The position numbers and the translations under genes were made by a program. 64,000 nucleotides of DNA, taken from positions 19,414 through 83,413 of the forward strand of contig CADCVF010000057.1 in assembly GCA_902806095.1 (NCBI GenBank), written 5' to 3'. The notes beneath the pieces were generated by a model that searched no databases, was not told where the DNA came from, and was given only the letters and a program-made list of their open reading frames with translations. This DNA is from an uncultured Rubrobacteraceae bacterium (lineage in GTDB: Bacteria; Actinomycetota; Rubrobacteria; Rubrobacterales; Rubrobacteraceae). This document shows positions 1-7,944 of this stretch, piece by piece; positions within the stretch are counted from its first letter, which is position 1; each line of letters opens with the position of its first letter.

Positions 1-1047
1 GTCGAACGGATAGCCCCATTACCCATGGCCGAAGAGTGGGACAATTGCGGTCTGCAGGTCGGCGACCCGGCGGCACAGGTAGCCAGGGTCCTGGTCGCGC
101 TTACGCCGCTTGCCGAGGTCTTCGAGGAGGCAGAGGAGAGGGGAGCAGATTTCCTGCTCTTCCACCACCCGCTTGTCTTCGGCCCACTCACGTCTGTAGT
201 GGTCTCAGCCTATCCCGGAGACCTCCTGGCCAGGGCAATCCGTAACGGTCTCGCAGTCTACGCCGCACATACGAGCTACGACGCCGCCCCCGCAGGCGTC
301 TCTGTCGCCCTGGCAGGGGCGCTCGGTCTTAGCGGTCCGCTGCGTGTACTCTCGCCGAGAGGAGCCCTGCGGAAGCTCGTGGTCTTCGTTCCTGAGGAGA
401 ATGTGGACGCCGTGGCCCAGGCGCTCGCGGGAGCTGGTGCGGGTGTGATCGGGGACTACACAGAATGCACTTTCATGACGCAGGGCACTGGTACCTTCCG
501 CGGTGGGGATGACGCGAATCCCTACCGCGGAGAAAAGGGCCGGCTGGAGGAGGTCGAGGAGGTACGTATCGAGACCGTCGTCTCTGCCCACGCCGTAGAC
601 CGTGCCATAGACGCCGCCACCGCTGCACATCCTTACGAGGAGGTGGCGCTTGACGTCTACCCTGTCGAGGGATCTCCCGAAGGTCACGGCTACGGAAGGC
701 TCGGGACTCTGCCGGAGCAGCTCACTGCTGATGAGTTGCGCGAACACGTCTCGGAGTCGTTGGGCTTCCCTTCACACCTCGTCGCAGACCAGGGGCGAAG
801 GATAGAGACCGTCGCTGTTCTTGGGGGATCGGGCGGTTCCTTTGTCCCCGAAGTGGCCGTCTCGGGCGCGCATGCCTTCGTGACAGGGGACGTCGACTAC
901 CACGACGCGTTGCTCGCTGAGTCGCTTGGACTGACCGTGATAGATGCAGGACACGTCGCCACGGAGTTGCCTTCGCTCGAGCCGCTCGCCCTGCAACTCG
1001 CTGAACTCGTGGACGTGCCCGTCGAGGTCAGCCGGGTGCGACGCTAG
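1..1047 (+). CDS. Nif3-like dinuclear metal-centre protein (5' partial)
   Basis: Member of the Nif3/YqfO/YbgI family (GTP cyclohydrolase 1 type 2-like), hexameric cytosolic proteins with a two-metal site and no settled function. The frame is open from base 1 and the residues before the first ATG (position 25) already match the family's N-terminal block, VERIAPLPMAEEWDNCGLQ, so the true start lies outside the window. Visible metal-site motifs are FHHPLVFG, HTSYDAAPAGV, the C-terminal TGDVDYHDAL and GHVATELPSLEP. The central insert domain of about 120 residues is of the long YqfO type. In many actinobacteria this gene sits beside a zinc-ribbon protein and RNase H genes, but nothing upstream is visible here. 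The 3' end runs into an intergenic repeat and faces the convergent kinase gene. Confidence 0.9.
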   Translation, partial: VERIAPLPMAEEWDNCGLQVGDPAAQVARVLVALTPLAEVFEEAEERGADFLLFHHPLVFGPLTSVVVSAYPGDLLARAIRNGLAVYAAHTSYDAAPAGVSVALAGALGLSGPLRVLSPRGALRKLVVFVPEENVDAVAQALAGAGAGVIGDYTECTFMTQGTGTFRGGDDANPYRGEKGRLEEVEEVRIETVVSAHAVDRAIDAATAAHPYEEVALDVYPVEGSPEGHGYGRLGTLPEQLTADELREHVSESLGFPSHLVADQGRRIETVAVLGGSGGSFVPEVAVSGAHAFVTGDVDYHDALLAESLGLTVIDAGHVATELPSLEPLALQLAELVDVPVEVSRVRR

Positions 1048-1051
1048 GGGC

Positions 1052-1112
1052 GATTTGCTTCGCAAACCGCTGCATGTCAGCACTTCAGCTAGTCAGCATT
1101 TCAGCTTTCGCG
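1052..1112 (+). repeat. TCAGCA-repeat locus A
   Basis: Between convergent genes. A small hairpin (TTTGC, loop TTC, GCAAA) is followed by two head-to-tail copies of the dispersed core, GTCAGCACTTCAGC and GTCAGCATTTCAGC, joined by TA. The copies read in the same direction as the Nif3-like gene they follow. They belong to the ten-locus family described in the findings. Confidence 0.8.
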
Positions 1113-1133
1113 TGCGCAGGCCTTCGCTGACTG

Positions 1134-2084
1134 TCAATTGGTCTCCATGAACTGTTCGAGGTCTTCCTTCGTTGGCAAGGCGCGCATGGCGCCGTAGTCG
1201 TTGCAGGCTAGGGCGCCCGCGGCGCAGCCCCTGAGGGTCGCCTCGCGCACCCGGTTTTCTTCTAACGGTTTGCCTGAAAGGTGGACGAGCGCGGCGGCGA
1301 GGAAAGCGTCTCCGGCGCCGGTGGCGTCCACGATCTCACCGACGTCGAACGGGGGCGCTTCACCGCTGAACTCGCTGGTGGCGTAGAACGCGCCTTCGGG
1401 TCCCTTGCTTACTAGCACCAGGGAGACGCCGCGATCCAGCAGCATCCCTGCGGCCTCCTCGACGTCATCGGTGCCGAGCAAAGGTGAGAGCTCGTCGTCG
1501 CCCAGTTTGACGATGGTGGATAGATCAAGGAGCGGGTCCACGGCTTCCCTTGCGGCCTCGGCACTCTCCCACAGGTGCTCACGAAAGTTGACGTCGAAGG
1601 CCACGGGGACTTCGAATTTGCGCGCCAGCTCCGCGATGCGGTGGGTCGCCGAGCGGACGGGCTCGCGGATGAGGGGGATGCTGCCGAAGTTCACGAAAGA
1701 CGCCCCGGAGACGAGATCCTCCGCAACGTCCTCAGGCGAGAGCAGCTCGTCGGCGGCAGGGCTAGACCGATAGAACGTGAACTCGCGGTCCCCGTCGGCG
1801 CCTATCTCCACAAAGGCCAGCGAGGTGCGGGTCGGCGGACTCTGGCGGCCGACACCGGAGGTGTCCACGCCCTCGGACTCGAGGGCCCGCAGGATGAAGT
1901 CTCCGAAGAGATCCTCCCCGACGCTGCCAATGAAGGCGGCCCCTGAGCCGAGGCGACAAGCTGCGACGGCGACGTTCGCCGGCGCGCCCCCAGGCCGGGC
2001 GACGAACCCGAGCTCGACCGCGGACATCTCCTCCCCCCTGTAGATATCCGAGACGACCTCGCCCAACGCGACTATCTTCCCCAA
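1134..2084 (-). CDS. Fructokinase-like PfkB sugar kinase
   Basis: PfkB/ribokinase-family kinase of 316 residues, probably phosphorylating fructose or a related hexose with ATP in the cytosol. The N-terminal GGAPANVAVAACRLG block and the C-terminal signature DATGAGDAFLAA (catalytic Asp in GAGDA) are intact, and the length matches ScrK/fructokinase-type PfkB members. It starts at TTG, preceded by a strong GGGAGG ribosome site. It is followed upstream on the same strand by mannose-6-phosphate isomerase with a gap of about 36 bases, so the two are likely co-transcribed: isomerase product fructose-6-P and kinase product share a pathway. Exact sugar is not determinable from sequence; 2-keto-3-deoxygluconate or ribose kinases are alternatives. 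Confidence 0.82.
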   Translation of the reverse strand: MGKIVALGEVVSDIYRGEEMSAVELGFVARPGGAPANVAVAACRLGSGAAFIGSVGEDLFGDFILRALESEGVDTSGVGRQSPPTRTSLAFVEIGADGDREFTFYRSSPAADELLSPEDVAEDLVSGASFVNFGSIPLIREPVRSATHRIAELARKFEVPVAFDVNFREHLWESAEAAREAVDPLLDLSTIVKLGDDELSPLLGTDDVEEAAGMLLDRGVSLVLVSKGPEGAFYATSEFSGEAPPFDVGEIVDATGAGDAFLAAALVHLSGKPLEENRVREATLRGCAAGALACNDYGAMRALPTKEDLEQFMETN

Positions 2085-2120
2085 GACTTCCTCCCGACCC
2101 TGCAGCTAGTTCTCAACCGT

Positions 2121-3185
2121 CTAGATCCCTACTTCGCCTAGAGCCTTTATCTCCCCATCCGAGTACCCCGCCTCCCGCAGGGGCCCTATGACGTCGCGTT
2201 CGAGGTCGGGGACGTAGCAAGCCACCAGGCTGGCCTCCCCGGTCCCCACCCTAACCTCTCCTATCGCGGAGGGCAAGACGCAGCTCTCGGCGCGTCCGAG
2301 CGTCTCGGAACCGCCTTCGTAAGCTAGCTCCACCGGCCCTTCGCCGACGTTCGAGAGCGTGAGGAAGCGCCGCGGGTGCGAAGGCTCCGTGTGGGTCTCC
2401 GCGAGCATCCAGCGTTCGAGGGCGAAGTGTGGGCCGGCGCAGCAAAGGTCGCGCCTGTTGGTGGCGTCCTCGACCACGAGTCCAGGGTTCGGACGGGGCA
2501 GGTAGTCAGTCTTCAGTTCGTCGAGGGTGGCTTGAATGTTGGCGTCCCATTCCTCCTCGTCCAGACGGTTGCCGTAGAGGTCGAAGGGCATGACGAACTG
2601 GCCCAGGTCCGAGGTCTGTTGGACCTCCAGGATCAGGGTGTCAGGCCCGAAGGTGTGCAGGATTCCACCAGGCACGTAAACGGTATCACCGGCCCGTATC
2701 TCGTGGCGCGGCATGACAGCGTCGTAGTCTTGGGCCTTGAACGCATCGATGAGCTTCTCTCGCGAGAGGTCGTTCTCGACCCCGGCGAGTATCGTAGCGC
2801 CTTCGGCCGCCCACAGGATGTGCCAGGCCTCCGTCTTGCCGTGGGGCTCGCCGTGCTTCTCCATTGCGGTCGCGTCGTCGGCGTGCAGGTGGACGGGCAG
2901 CATGTTGGAGGCGTCGAGGAGTTTGATCAGGAGCGGGAAATGCGGCCCACGCCAGCCTTCCCCCACGAGCTCGTCAGGGAACTCCTCGACGAGCTCGTGG
3001 AGCGTGCGCCCCGCGTAGGGACCGTTGGCGATTTTCCCTACTGTCTCACGGTAGTCGCTGATCTCCCAGGTCTCTGCCACTACGCCCTCGGGCGCGTCAC
3101 TCTTGCCGAGCATCTCGGGGATCAAACGCTCCCCGAAGTAATAATCGCGCACGTGGTAACTCAACTTCATCGGGTAGGCGTCCAC
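2121..3185 (-). CDS. manA: Type I mannose-6-phosphate isomerase
   Basis: Zinc enzyme that interconverts mannose-6-P and fructose-6-P. The 354-residue cupin protein has the family's blocks: NMLPVHLHADD (zinc His ligands), KTEAWHILWA, VYVPGGILHTFG and LEVQQTSDL, followed by a C-terminal small beta domain. It resembles the shorter Firmicute-type ManA rather than the E. coli form. The start is GTG with a GGGAG ribosome site; an internal ATG five codons later is also possible. It likely forms an operon with the downstream fructokinase-like gene. Together with the beta-mannosidase remnant near 4.6-5.0 kb it suggests that this stretch once served mannan or mannoside use. Confidence 0.88.
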   Translation of the reverse strand: MDAYPMKLSYHVRDYYFGERLIPEMLGKSDAPEGVVAETWEISDYRETVGKIANGPYAGRTLHELVEEFPDELVGEGWRGPHFPLLIKLLDASNMLPVHLHADDATAMEKHGEPHGKTEAWHILWAAEGATILAGVENDLSREKLIDAFKAQDYDAVMPRHEIRAGDTVYVPGGILHTFGPDTLILEVQQTSDLGQFVMPFDLYGNRLDEEEWDANIQATLDELKTDYLPRPNPGLVVEDATNRRDLCCAGPHFALERWMLAETHTEPSHPRRFLTLSNVGEGPVELAYEGGSETLGRAESCVLPSAIGEVRVGTGEASLVACYVPDLERDVIGPLREAGYSDGEIKALGEVGI

Positions 3186-3324
3186 GGCCCATCTCCCTAT
3201 CCCCTCGCTTATCAGCAGGAATATTCTACACCGGTTGGCACGGCCCCTGACAGCGCCCCGCAGTGCACGAAACCTGCGATTGTGAGTAGATAAGGGGGAC
3301 AGACCCCGACCTGGGAGAAGACTC

Positions 3325-4185
3325 TTGGCCCTCTACGAAACGGGCGATGCGCACAGGCAAGGGCGCCGGCGCGTCCTCCTGACAGGCGCCACAGGCTACA
3401 TAGCAGGCCAGCTCTTGCCAGCCTTCAGAGAGCGCTACGACCTGAGGCTCATCGATGTCAAGGAGGCTGGCTCTTCGGGCAACGGCGTCGAAGGGGTCGA
3501 AGCCTTCGACCTGCTCTCGGACGAAGATTCCACGCTGGAGCCCTTGTTCTCGGACGCGGACGTGGTGGTCCATTGTGGGCACCTCAAGCCGGAAGGCGAC
3601 GATCCCGAGACGCTCTACAGAGGTGAGCGGCGCAACGTGGACATGATGCAGCGCGTCTACAGGCTCGCGCTGGAGCAGGGCGTTGGGCGGGTGGTCGCGG
3701 CCAGCACCAACCAGGCCGCGAAGTGGTACGAGCAGCCTTACTACGCCGGACTGAGAGACCGCGTCGGCCCCGAGGACTACCCGCGGCCGGACAGCTTCTA
3801 CGGCTGGGCCAAGGCGGCCTACGAGCCGCTCGGCTTCCTCTACGCCTGCGGCAGCCTGGGACGGAAGCTGGAGGTGGTCCAGATCCGGATAGTCGTGCCG
3901 CGCGAGATCGACGCTAGCCTCTTCGAGAACGAGCCGCCCGAACGCTACGTCCGCGAGCTCGCAGGCTACATCAGCGAGCGCGACATGCAGCAGCTCTTCT
4001 GCAAGTCCGTGGAGACGCCGGACATCGAAGACGAACACGGCGTCCCTTTCCACATCTTCTACGGCGTCTCGGACAACGCCAGAAAGTTCTGGAGCATTAC
4101 GAACGCAAGGAAGATTATAGGCTACGAGCCCGCTGACGACTCCGAAGTCCGATTCGCCGAAGACATCGCCAGCCTGCTGCACTGA
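3325..4185 (+). CDS. Extended SDR, uronate dehydrogenase-like
   Basis: NAD(P)-dependent short-chain dehydrogenase of 286 residues. The N-terminal Rossmann motif TGATGYIAGQL, a catalytic Tyr-Lys pair in YGWAKAAYEPL and the C-terminal block YGVSDNARKFW followed by GYEPADDSE match uronate dehydrogenases, which oxidise galacturonate or glucuronate to aldarolactones. The start is TTG at 3325 behind GGGAGAAG. A VOC protein gene follows 14 bases after the stop, so the pair is probably co-transcribed. It is divergent from manA. Substrate is inferred only from family resemblance; other sugar-modifying SDRs (epimerases or dehydratases) are possible, although the short length and C-terminal block favour the uronate type. 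Confidence 0.72.
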   Translation: MALYETGDAHRQGRRRVLLTGATGYIAGQLLPAFRERYDLRLIDVKEAGSSGNGVEGVEAFDLLSDEDSTLEPLFSDADVVVHCGHLKPEGDDPETLYRGERRNVDMMQRVYRLALEQGVGRVVAASTNQAAKWYEQPYYAGLRDRVGPEDYPRPDSFYGWAKAAYEPLGFLYACGSLGRKLEVVQIRIVVPREIDASLFENEPPERYVRELAGYISERDMQQLFCKSVETPDIEDEHGVPFHIFYGVSDNARKFWSITNARKIIGYEPADDSEVRFAEDIASLLH

Positions 4186-4199
4186 AAGGAGCTTGATAC

Positions 4200-4625
4200 A
4201 TGATCACCGACCTCGGACACCCCGCCTTCGCGGCGCACGACGTAGATGAGACCATCGGCTTCTACACGATGCTCGGCATCGACGAGGCCTTCCGGTTGCG
4301 CAACGACGATGGCTCGCTGATGCTCGTGTACCTTCACGTCTCTGGCGACCGGTTTATAGAGGTGTTTCCTGGCGGACCGTCCCCCGATCCGGACAGGGTG
4401 CAGAGCTTTATGCACATTTGTTTGCTGACCGATGACCTGCACGCGGCCGTCGAGCACCTGCGGGAGAACGGCGCGCCCATAGACCGCGAGCCTGCGCTCG
4501 GCCGCGACGGCAACTGGCAGGCGTGGACGTGGGACCCTGACGGAAACGAGATCGAACTCATGCAGCTCTCCGAGGAATCGCCGCAATGGCGAACGGCTCG
4601 TTCCGCCGAACGCAGTGGGACCTAG
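4200..4625 (+). CDS. VOC-superfamily (glyoxalase-like) protein
   Basis: Single vicinal-oxygen-chelate domain pair of 141 residues. It opens with the usual pattern DLGHPAFAAHDVDETIGFYT and ends with WDPDGNEIELMQ, where His, Glu and a middle His (FMHICL) make the expected metal ligands. Such proteins include glyoxalase I, dioxygenases and sugar or lactone isomerases, so the substrate cannot be named; the uronate-dehydrogenase-like gene directly upstream suggests a role with sugar lactones or uronates (inference). AAGGAG lies about nine bases before the ATG. Its 3' end overlaps by 40 bases the frame of the beta-mannosidase remnant. Confidence 0.8.
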   Translation: MITDLGHPAFAAHDVDETIGFYTMLGIDEAFRLRNDDGSLMLVYLHVSGDRFIEVFPGGPSPDPDRVQSFMHICLLTDDLHAAVEHLRENGAPIDREPALGRDGNWQAWTWDPDGNEIELMQLSEESPQWRTARSAERSGT

Positions 4626-4996
4626 GGACAAACATCAGTCTCCCCGTCGCCAGCTGGGACGCTGCCAGGGCATCCGGCGCACCCTACCGCTACTTCTCGG
4701 TGAGTTCGGACCATAATCGCTTCCCTTACGACCGCCACTTCTTTGCGGCCATCAAAGACCTGAGGAGAGACCTCGTCGAGCCACGCATAGATATCACCCC
4801 GACCGGAGAGCACGAACTACGAATACATCTCGAGGCGCCTGCATACGCCTACTTCGTCCATCTCAAAGTCCCTGACGAGGCCACCCGCTTCTCGGACAAC
4901 TACCTCGACCTCGAGCCAGGACAAGAGCGCACCATCTCCGTCACCAACCAAAAGCGTGCACTCGAGCCGGAGAACATCAAAGTCAGATGGCGCTGA
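4586..4996 (+). pseudogene. Orphan C-terminal domain of a GH2 beta-mannosidase
   Basis: A 136-codon frame whose last about 90 residues match the C-terminal Ig-like domain of family GH2 beta-mannosidases: RHFFAAIKDL, then AYFVHLKVPDEATRFSDNY and DLEPGQERTISV. Full enzymes exceed 800 residues; no TIM-barrel or sugar-binding domain is encoded upstream, where the overlapping VOC gene sits. I read it as the surviving tail of a deleted gene, though a short expressed Ig-like protein cannot be excluded because the frame is intact. Neighbouring manA and fructokinase fit a former mannoside-use locus. Confidence 0.65.
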
Positions 4997-5011
4997 TATC
5001 TGAAGCCTTCT

Positions 5012-5896
5012 CTACTGCCTGCGGGCCAGGTAGACGCCGAGTAGGATCACGACTCCGCCTACGATCTTATGGATCCCCAGCGTCTCGCCGAAGAACACGA
5101 TACCCGAGGTGACCCCGACGACGGTGATGAGGTACTGGTAGACGAGCACCCTGTTAGCCCCGATGCGGCTGATCCCCCTCTGCCAAGCCGCGAACGCGAA
5201 GGCGGTGGCGAAGACGGCAGAGTAGGCGACTGCGGCCCAGGGCCCTGCTCCCACGCTCCCCCACTGCAGACTCAGCATCTGTGGGGAGGAGATGAGCAGC
5301 AGGAAGGGGGTCCCGAACAAGACAGGATAAGTCGCGACCGCGAGCGGGGTGTGGCGCTCCAGCAGTGGCATCGAGAGAACCGCGTAGGCGCCCACGCAGA
5401 AAGCAGCGACCAGTACCAGCAAGTCCCCGACGAGGCTGGCGTTCTTTGACGTCAGCCCGTCCAGGACGACCAGGGCCACCCCCAAGATGGAGAGCCCGAC
5501 GCCGAGCACACCCTTCCCCGTGGGCCGTTCGAGACCGAGGGTCGCCCCCAGGAGCAACCCCCACACCGGTGCCGTCGCGAAGATAAGGCCCGTGCTGCCG
5601 GCACTGGAGAGGCTAACTCCGAACGTGAAACCCATCTGGGCTGTGGCCACCCCGAAGCAACCCAGTGCGGCCATCGGGAGCATGTCGCCCCGTCGGAGCC
5701 TGCTCTTGGGTTCGAGGAGCCGTAGAACGAGCAGTAACAACAGGCCACCGACCGTAAACCGCAGGGCGACGAGGATCAGGGGTGAGATCGTCGCGGCGGC
5801 ATACTTCGTCGCGGCGAAGTTCAGGCCCCAGAAGGTCGCAGCCAGGACCAGCGAGACCTCCGTCGCCACCGCTGCCCTGTCCTTGAGATCAAACAC
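5012..5896 (-). CDS. EamA-family (DMT) metabolite exporter
   Basis: Drug/metabolite transporter of 294 residues in the cytoplasmic membrane with two EamA repeats and about ten hydrophobic helices. The first repeat carries LAATFWGLNFAATKY and the second ends with FFGETLGIHKIVGGVVILLG, the usual conserved Glu-containing end block. Substrate unknown; relatives export amino acids, purines or polyols. The frame stays open back through the adjacent tRNA gene, so the start was set at GTG 5896, eight bases after a TACAAT box, which suggests a leaderless message. An alternative start is the GTG a few codons later. It converges with the small downstream remnant at 4996. Confidence 0.82.
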   Translation of the reverse strand: MFDLKDRAAVATEVSLVLAATFWGLNFAATKYAAATISPLILVALRFTVGGLLLLLVLRLLEPKSRLRRGDMLPMAALGCFGVATAQMGFTFGVSLSSAGSTGLIFATAPVWGLLLGATLGLERPTGKGVLGVGLSILGVALVVLDGLTSKNASLVGDLLVLVAAFCVGAYAVLSMPLLERHTPLAVATYPVLFGTPFLLLISSPQMLSLQWGSVGAGPWAAVAYSAVFATAFAFAAWQRGISRIGANRVLVYQYLITVVGVTSGIVFFGETLGIHKIVGGVVILLGVYLARRQ

Positions 5897-5904
5897 AGGA
5901 GCGG

Positions 5905-5910
5905 ATTGTA
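5905..5910 (-). promoter_or_regulatory. -10 box (TACAAT) of the EamA gene
   Basis: TACAAT on the minus strand ends eight bases before the GTG start, so transcription would begin at or within a base or two of the start codon. No convincing -35 hexamer was found; the box lies about 20 bases from the tRNA-Arg 3' end. Confidence 0.4.
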
Positions 5911-5928
5911 CCGTGTGAGTAAGAACAG

Positions 5929-6001
5929 CGGGCCTGGCAGGATTCGAACCTGCGACACACGGCCCCGGAAACCGTTGCTCTATCCCCTGAGCTACAGGCC
6001 C
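5929..6001 (-). tRNA. tRNA-Arg (anticodon CCG)
   Basis: Folds by eye into a full cloverleaf: acceptor GGGCCTG pairs with CAGGCCC, D arm GCTC/GAGC, anticodon stem ACGGT/GCCGT with loop TTCCGGG placing CCG at positions 34-36, five-base variable loop, T arm GCAGG-TTCGAAT-CCTGC. Discriminator G; CCA is not encoded. Reads CGG arginine codons, which are common in this high-GC genome. Confidence 0.95.
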
Positions 6002-6076
6002 GCGCAAGAGTGGGAACCGCCAGGGGATGTTACCTTAACGCCCGCGGCGCTTCAACGGACGGTCGGGAAGGGGCGA

Positions 6077-6104
6077 TTGAAATCACTCACCCAACGTATA
6101 AACT
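6077..6104 (+). promoter_or_regulatory. Possible promoter of the phosphoesterase gene
   Basis: TTGAAA at 6077 and TAAACT at 6099 are 16 bases apart, within overlapping A/T-rich TATAAA. The predicted start of transcription is about 10 bases before the ATG at 6120, so the leader would be very short. No Shine-Dalgarno sequence precedes that ATG, which agrees with a near-leaderless message. Confidence 0.4.
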
Positions 6105-6119
6105 ACGCCGCACTCTAAT

Positions 6120-6839
6120 ATGTATGCGGTGATCTCGGACATCCACGGCAACCTCGAGGCCCTCGAAGCCGTCCTTGACGACGTGCCCGAGGACGTAGAG
6201 ACTATCTTCTGCCTCGGCGACGTCATCGGCTACGGGGCGAACCCGGACGAGTGCTGCGACATCGTGCGCTCTCTGGGGATGCCGACGATCTCGGGCAACC
6301 ACGACCTCGCCGTTACCGACCTCGACACAGACCTGAACTGGTTCAACCCGACGGCCGCTGCGGCCGTGCTGTGGACGCGGAAACACCTGGGCGAGGAGAA
6401 CGCCGAGTTCCTGCGTACGAGGCCGCGCATGATGCGGACCGGGGAGGCGCTCTTCGTCCACGGCTCTGTACGGGATCCCGATGAGTACATAATCAACAAG
6501 ATCTCCGCGCAGGACAACCTCGCGATGTTGAAGAACGAGTACCCTGACGTCCCGATCTGCTATTTCGGCCACACGCACGTCAAGGCCGTAGCGCCTTCTC
6601 CGAACGGCGCGATGTCAGGGGGACACACCCTGGATCTCCACTCCGGCGGCCCCTACCTGGTGAACCCCGGCTCTGTGGGCCAGCCGCGCGATGGGGATAC
6701 GTTCGCCTCGTACGTGATCGCCGACGGCAAGAGCGTGCTCTATCGCTTTGTCGAATATGACATAAGGAAGGCTCAGGCCAAGATACGGGCCGCTGGCCTC
6801 CCCGACATGCTCGCAGACCGCCTGGCCATAGGCCGCTAG
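6120..6839 (+). CDS. Calcineurin-like metallophosphoesterase (YfcE/MJ0936 type)
   Basis: Cytosolic two-metal phosphoesterase of 239 residues. All four metal-binding blocks are visible in order: SDIHGN at the N-terminus, GDVIGYGANP, SGNHD and CYFGHTHVK near residue 150. This subgroup hydrolyses phosphodiesters or nucleotides in vitro; physiological substrates are mostly unknown. It heads a tight row of three genes with a DUF2203 protein (12-base gap) and the D-aminoacyl-tRNA deacylase (5-base gap), so they are probably one transcript. Confidence in family is high, in substrate low. Confidence 0.9.
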   Translation: MYAVISDIHGNLEALEAVLDDVPEDVETIFCLGDVIGYGANPDECCDIVRSLGMPTISGNHDLAVTDLDTDLNWFNPTAAAAVLWTRKHLGEENAEFLRTRPRMMRTGEALFVHGSVRDPDEYIINKISAQDNLAMLKNEYPDVPICYFGHTHVKAVAPSPNGAMSGGHTLDLHSGGPYLVNPGSVGQPRDGDTFASYVIADGKSVLYRFVEYDIRKAQAKIRAAGLPDMLADRLAIGR

Positions 6840-6851
6840 CCTTCCCCAGAA

Positions 6852-7238
6852 GTGGACCCCACCTTCCAGAGGCTCTTCACCGTCGAAGAAGCGAACGCCC
6901 TCCTACCCAGCTTGCGTGCGATCCTGGACGAAGTAGCGCTCCACCGCGACGCGCTGCGCGAGAGAGCCCCTCACATGGAGCCCATCCTGGAAGCTGCGCC
7001 AGGGAACGGCGGCGGGAAGGCAGGCTCTGAGTACGGCGTCGAAGCATACAACCTCTATCTGGCGATAGAGCGAATCAGGGAGCTAGGCGTCGTCCTCAAA
7101 GACCTGGACATCGGCCTGCTCGACTTCCCGCACGAGCGCGAGGGACGCGTCGTCTTCCTCTGCTGGCACCCGCCGGAAGAGAGCGTGGAGTACTGGCACG
7201 ACCTCGACTCAGGCTACGCAGGCCGCCAACCACTCTAG
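6852..7238 (+). CDS. DUF2203 family protein
   Basis: Small cytosolic protein of 128 residues. The N-terminus [17 protein letters not shown] and the C-terminal [17 protein letters not shown] block with its [11 protein letters not shown] lead-in are the hallmarks of DUF2203, a family of unknown function common in actinobacteria and Firmicutes. The start is GTG. It lies between a phosphoesterase and dtd with almost no spacing, so translation coupling is likely. The conserved His and Trp residues in CWHPPEE suggest a binding site, but no activity can be assigned. Confidence 0.8.
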   Translation: MDPTFQRLFTVEEANALLPSLRAILDEVALHRDALRERAPHMEPILEAAPGNGGGKAGSEYGVEAYNLYLAIERIRELGVVLKDLDIGLLDFPHEREGRVVFLCWHPPEESVEYWHDLDSGYAGRQPL

Positions 7239-7243
7239 AGACC

Positions 7244-7702
7244 TTGCGCATAGTCCTCCAGCGCGTCAAAGAAGCATCCGTTACGGTCGCTGGAGAGAAG
7301 ATCTCCGGCATAGGCCCCGGCCTCCTGTTGCTGGTCGGCGTCGCCGACGGAGACGGCGAACCAGAAGCGGACTGGCTGGCCGAGAAGATAGCGGGACTGA
7401 GAATCATGGCCGACGAACGAGAGAAGATGAACCGCAGCGTCAGAGACGTGGGAGGGGCCATCCTCGCCGTCTCTCAATTCACCCTCCTCGCGGACACACG
7501 CAAAGGAAGGCGTCCCAGCTTCGTCGGAGCGGCCCCGCCCGAAGAAGCCACACGCCTCTTAGACTACTTCTGCGAACGGCTCCGCGCAGCGGGCGTGGAC
7601 CAGGTCGAGACAGGCCGCTTCGGCGCGATGATGGACGTATCGCTCGTCAACGACGGCCCCGTCACGATAGTCTTGGAAAGCCCGCCGCCTGTCGGCGGCT
7701 AG
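7244..7702 (+). CDS. dtd: D-aminoacyl-tRNA deacylase
   Basis: Removes D-amino acids wrongly attached to tRNA, a quality-control step in the cytosol. The 152-residue protein begins [15 protein letters not shown] and has the two catalytic-interface motifs: [17 protein letters not shown] and, near the C-terminus, [10 protein letters not shown] with the Gly-Pro cross-subunit pair usually written NxGPxT. The start is TTG. Its last codons (Pro-Pro-Val-Gly-Gly) form a GC hairpin, CCGCC...GGCGG, and the TAG stop is fused directly to the dispersed TCAGCA repeat, so the C-terminal tail may be repeat-derived. Confidence 0.93.
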   Translation: MRIVLQRVKEASVTVAGEKISGIGPGLLLLVGVADGDGEPEADWLAEKIAGLRIMADEREKMNRSVRDVGGAILAVSQFTLLADTRKGRRPSFVGAAPPEEATRLLDYFCERLRAAGVDQVETGRFGAMMDVSLVNDGPVTIVLESPPPVGG

Positions 7703-7944
7703 TCAGCACGCTCGGGCCTTTGGCCTTCGCTTGTCAGCACGCCGCCTCCCTCCGATCGGCGGCTCTCAGCACTTCAGCAACTCCTCTGAGGAAGCCACCA
7801 CGAGCATCAAACCCAACGGTCGCGGGCAGCGGTTCTTCGTGCGCAGCCGGGCGAGGCCGGAACGGGAGAAGCTTACATGCTGACGAGCGAGGGCCTGAAA
7901 GGCCGGAAGCGTGCTGACTAGCTGCCGTAGGCAGCGTGCTGAAA
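7687..7944. repeat. TCAGCA-repeat locus B, invading two gene ends
   Basis: Convergent junction of dtd and ABC-F. Both genes end in TAG fused to TCAGCACGC, each copy reading in its own gene's direction. Inside are hairpin modules flanked by CACGCTC and CTTCGCTTGTCAGCAC (around 7706-7740) and an opposite-strand counterpart near 7880-7917. The minus-strand copy extends through the stop codon: bases 7921-7944 (TTTCAGCAC plus the palindrome GCTGCC-tac-GGCAGC) encode the last eight residues of the ABC-F protein. Confidence 0.8.

Noticed and set aside
3226..4182. Minus-strand open frame opposite the SDR gene
   Set aside because: The plus-strand SDR has complete Rossmann and catalytic motifs; the other is a composition artefact.
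7720..7917. A short gene inside repeat locus B
   Set aside because: The frame is made only of repeat words (Gln-His-Ala, Leu-Ser-Ala patterns) and has no ribosome site.
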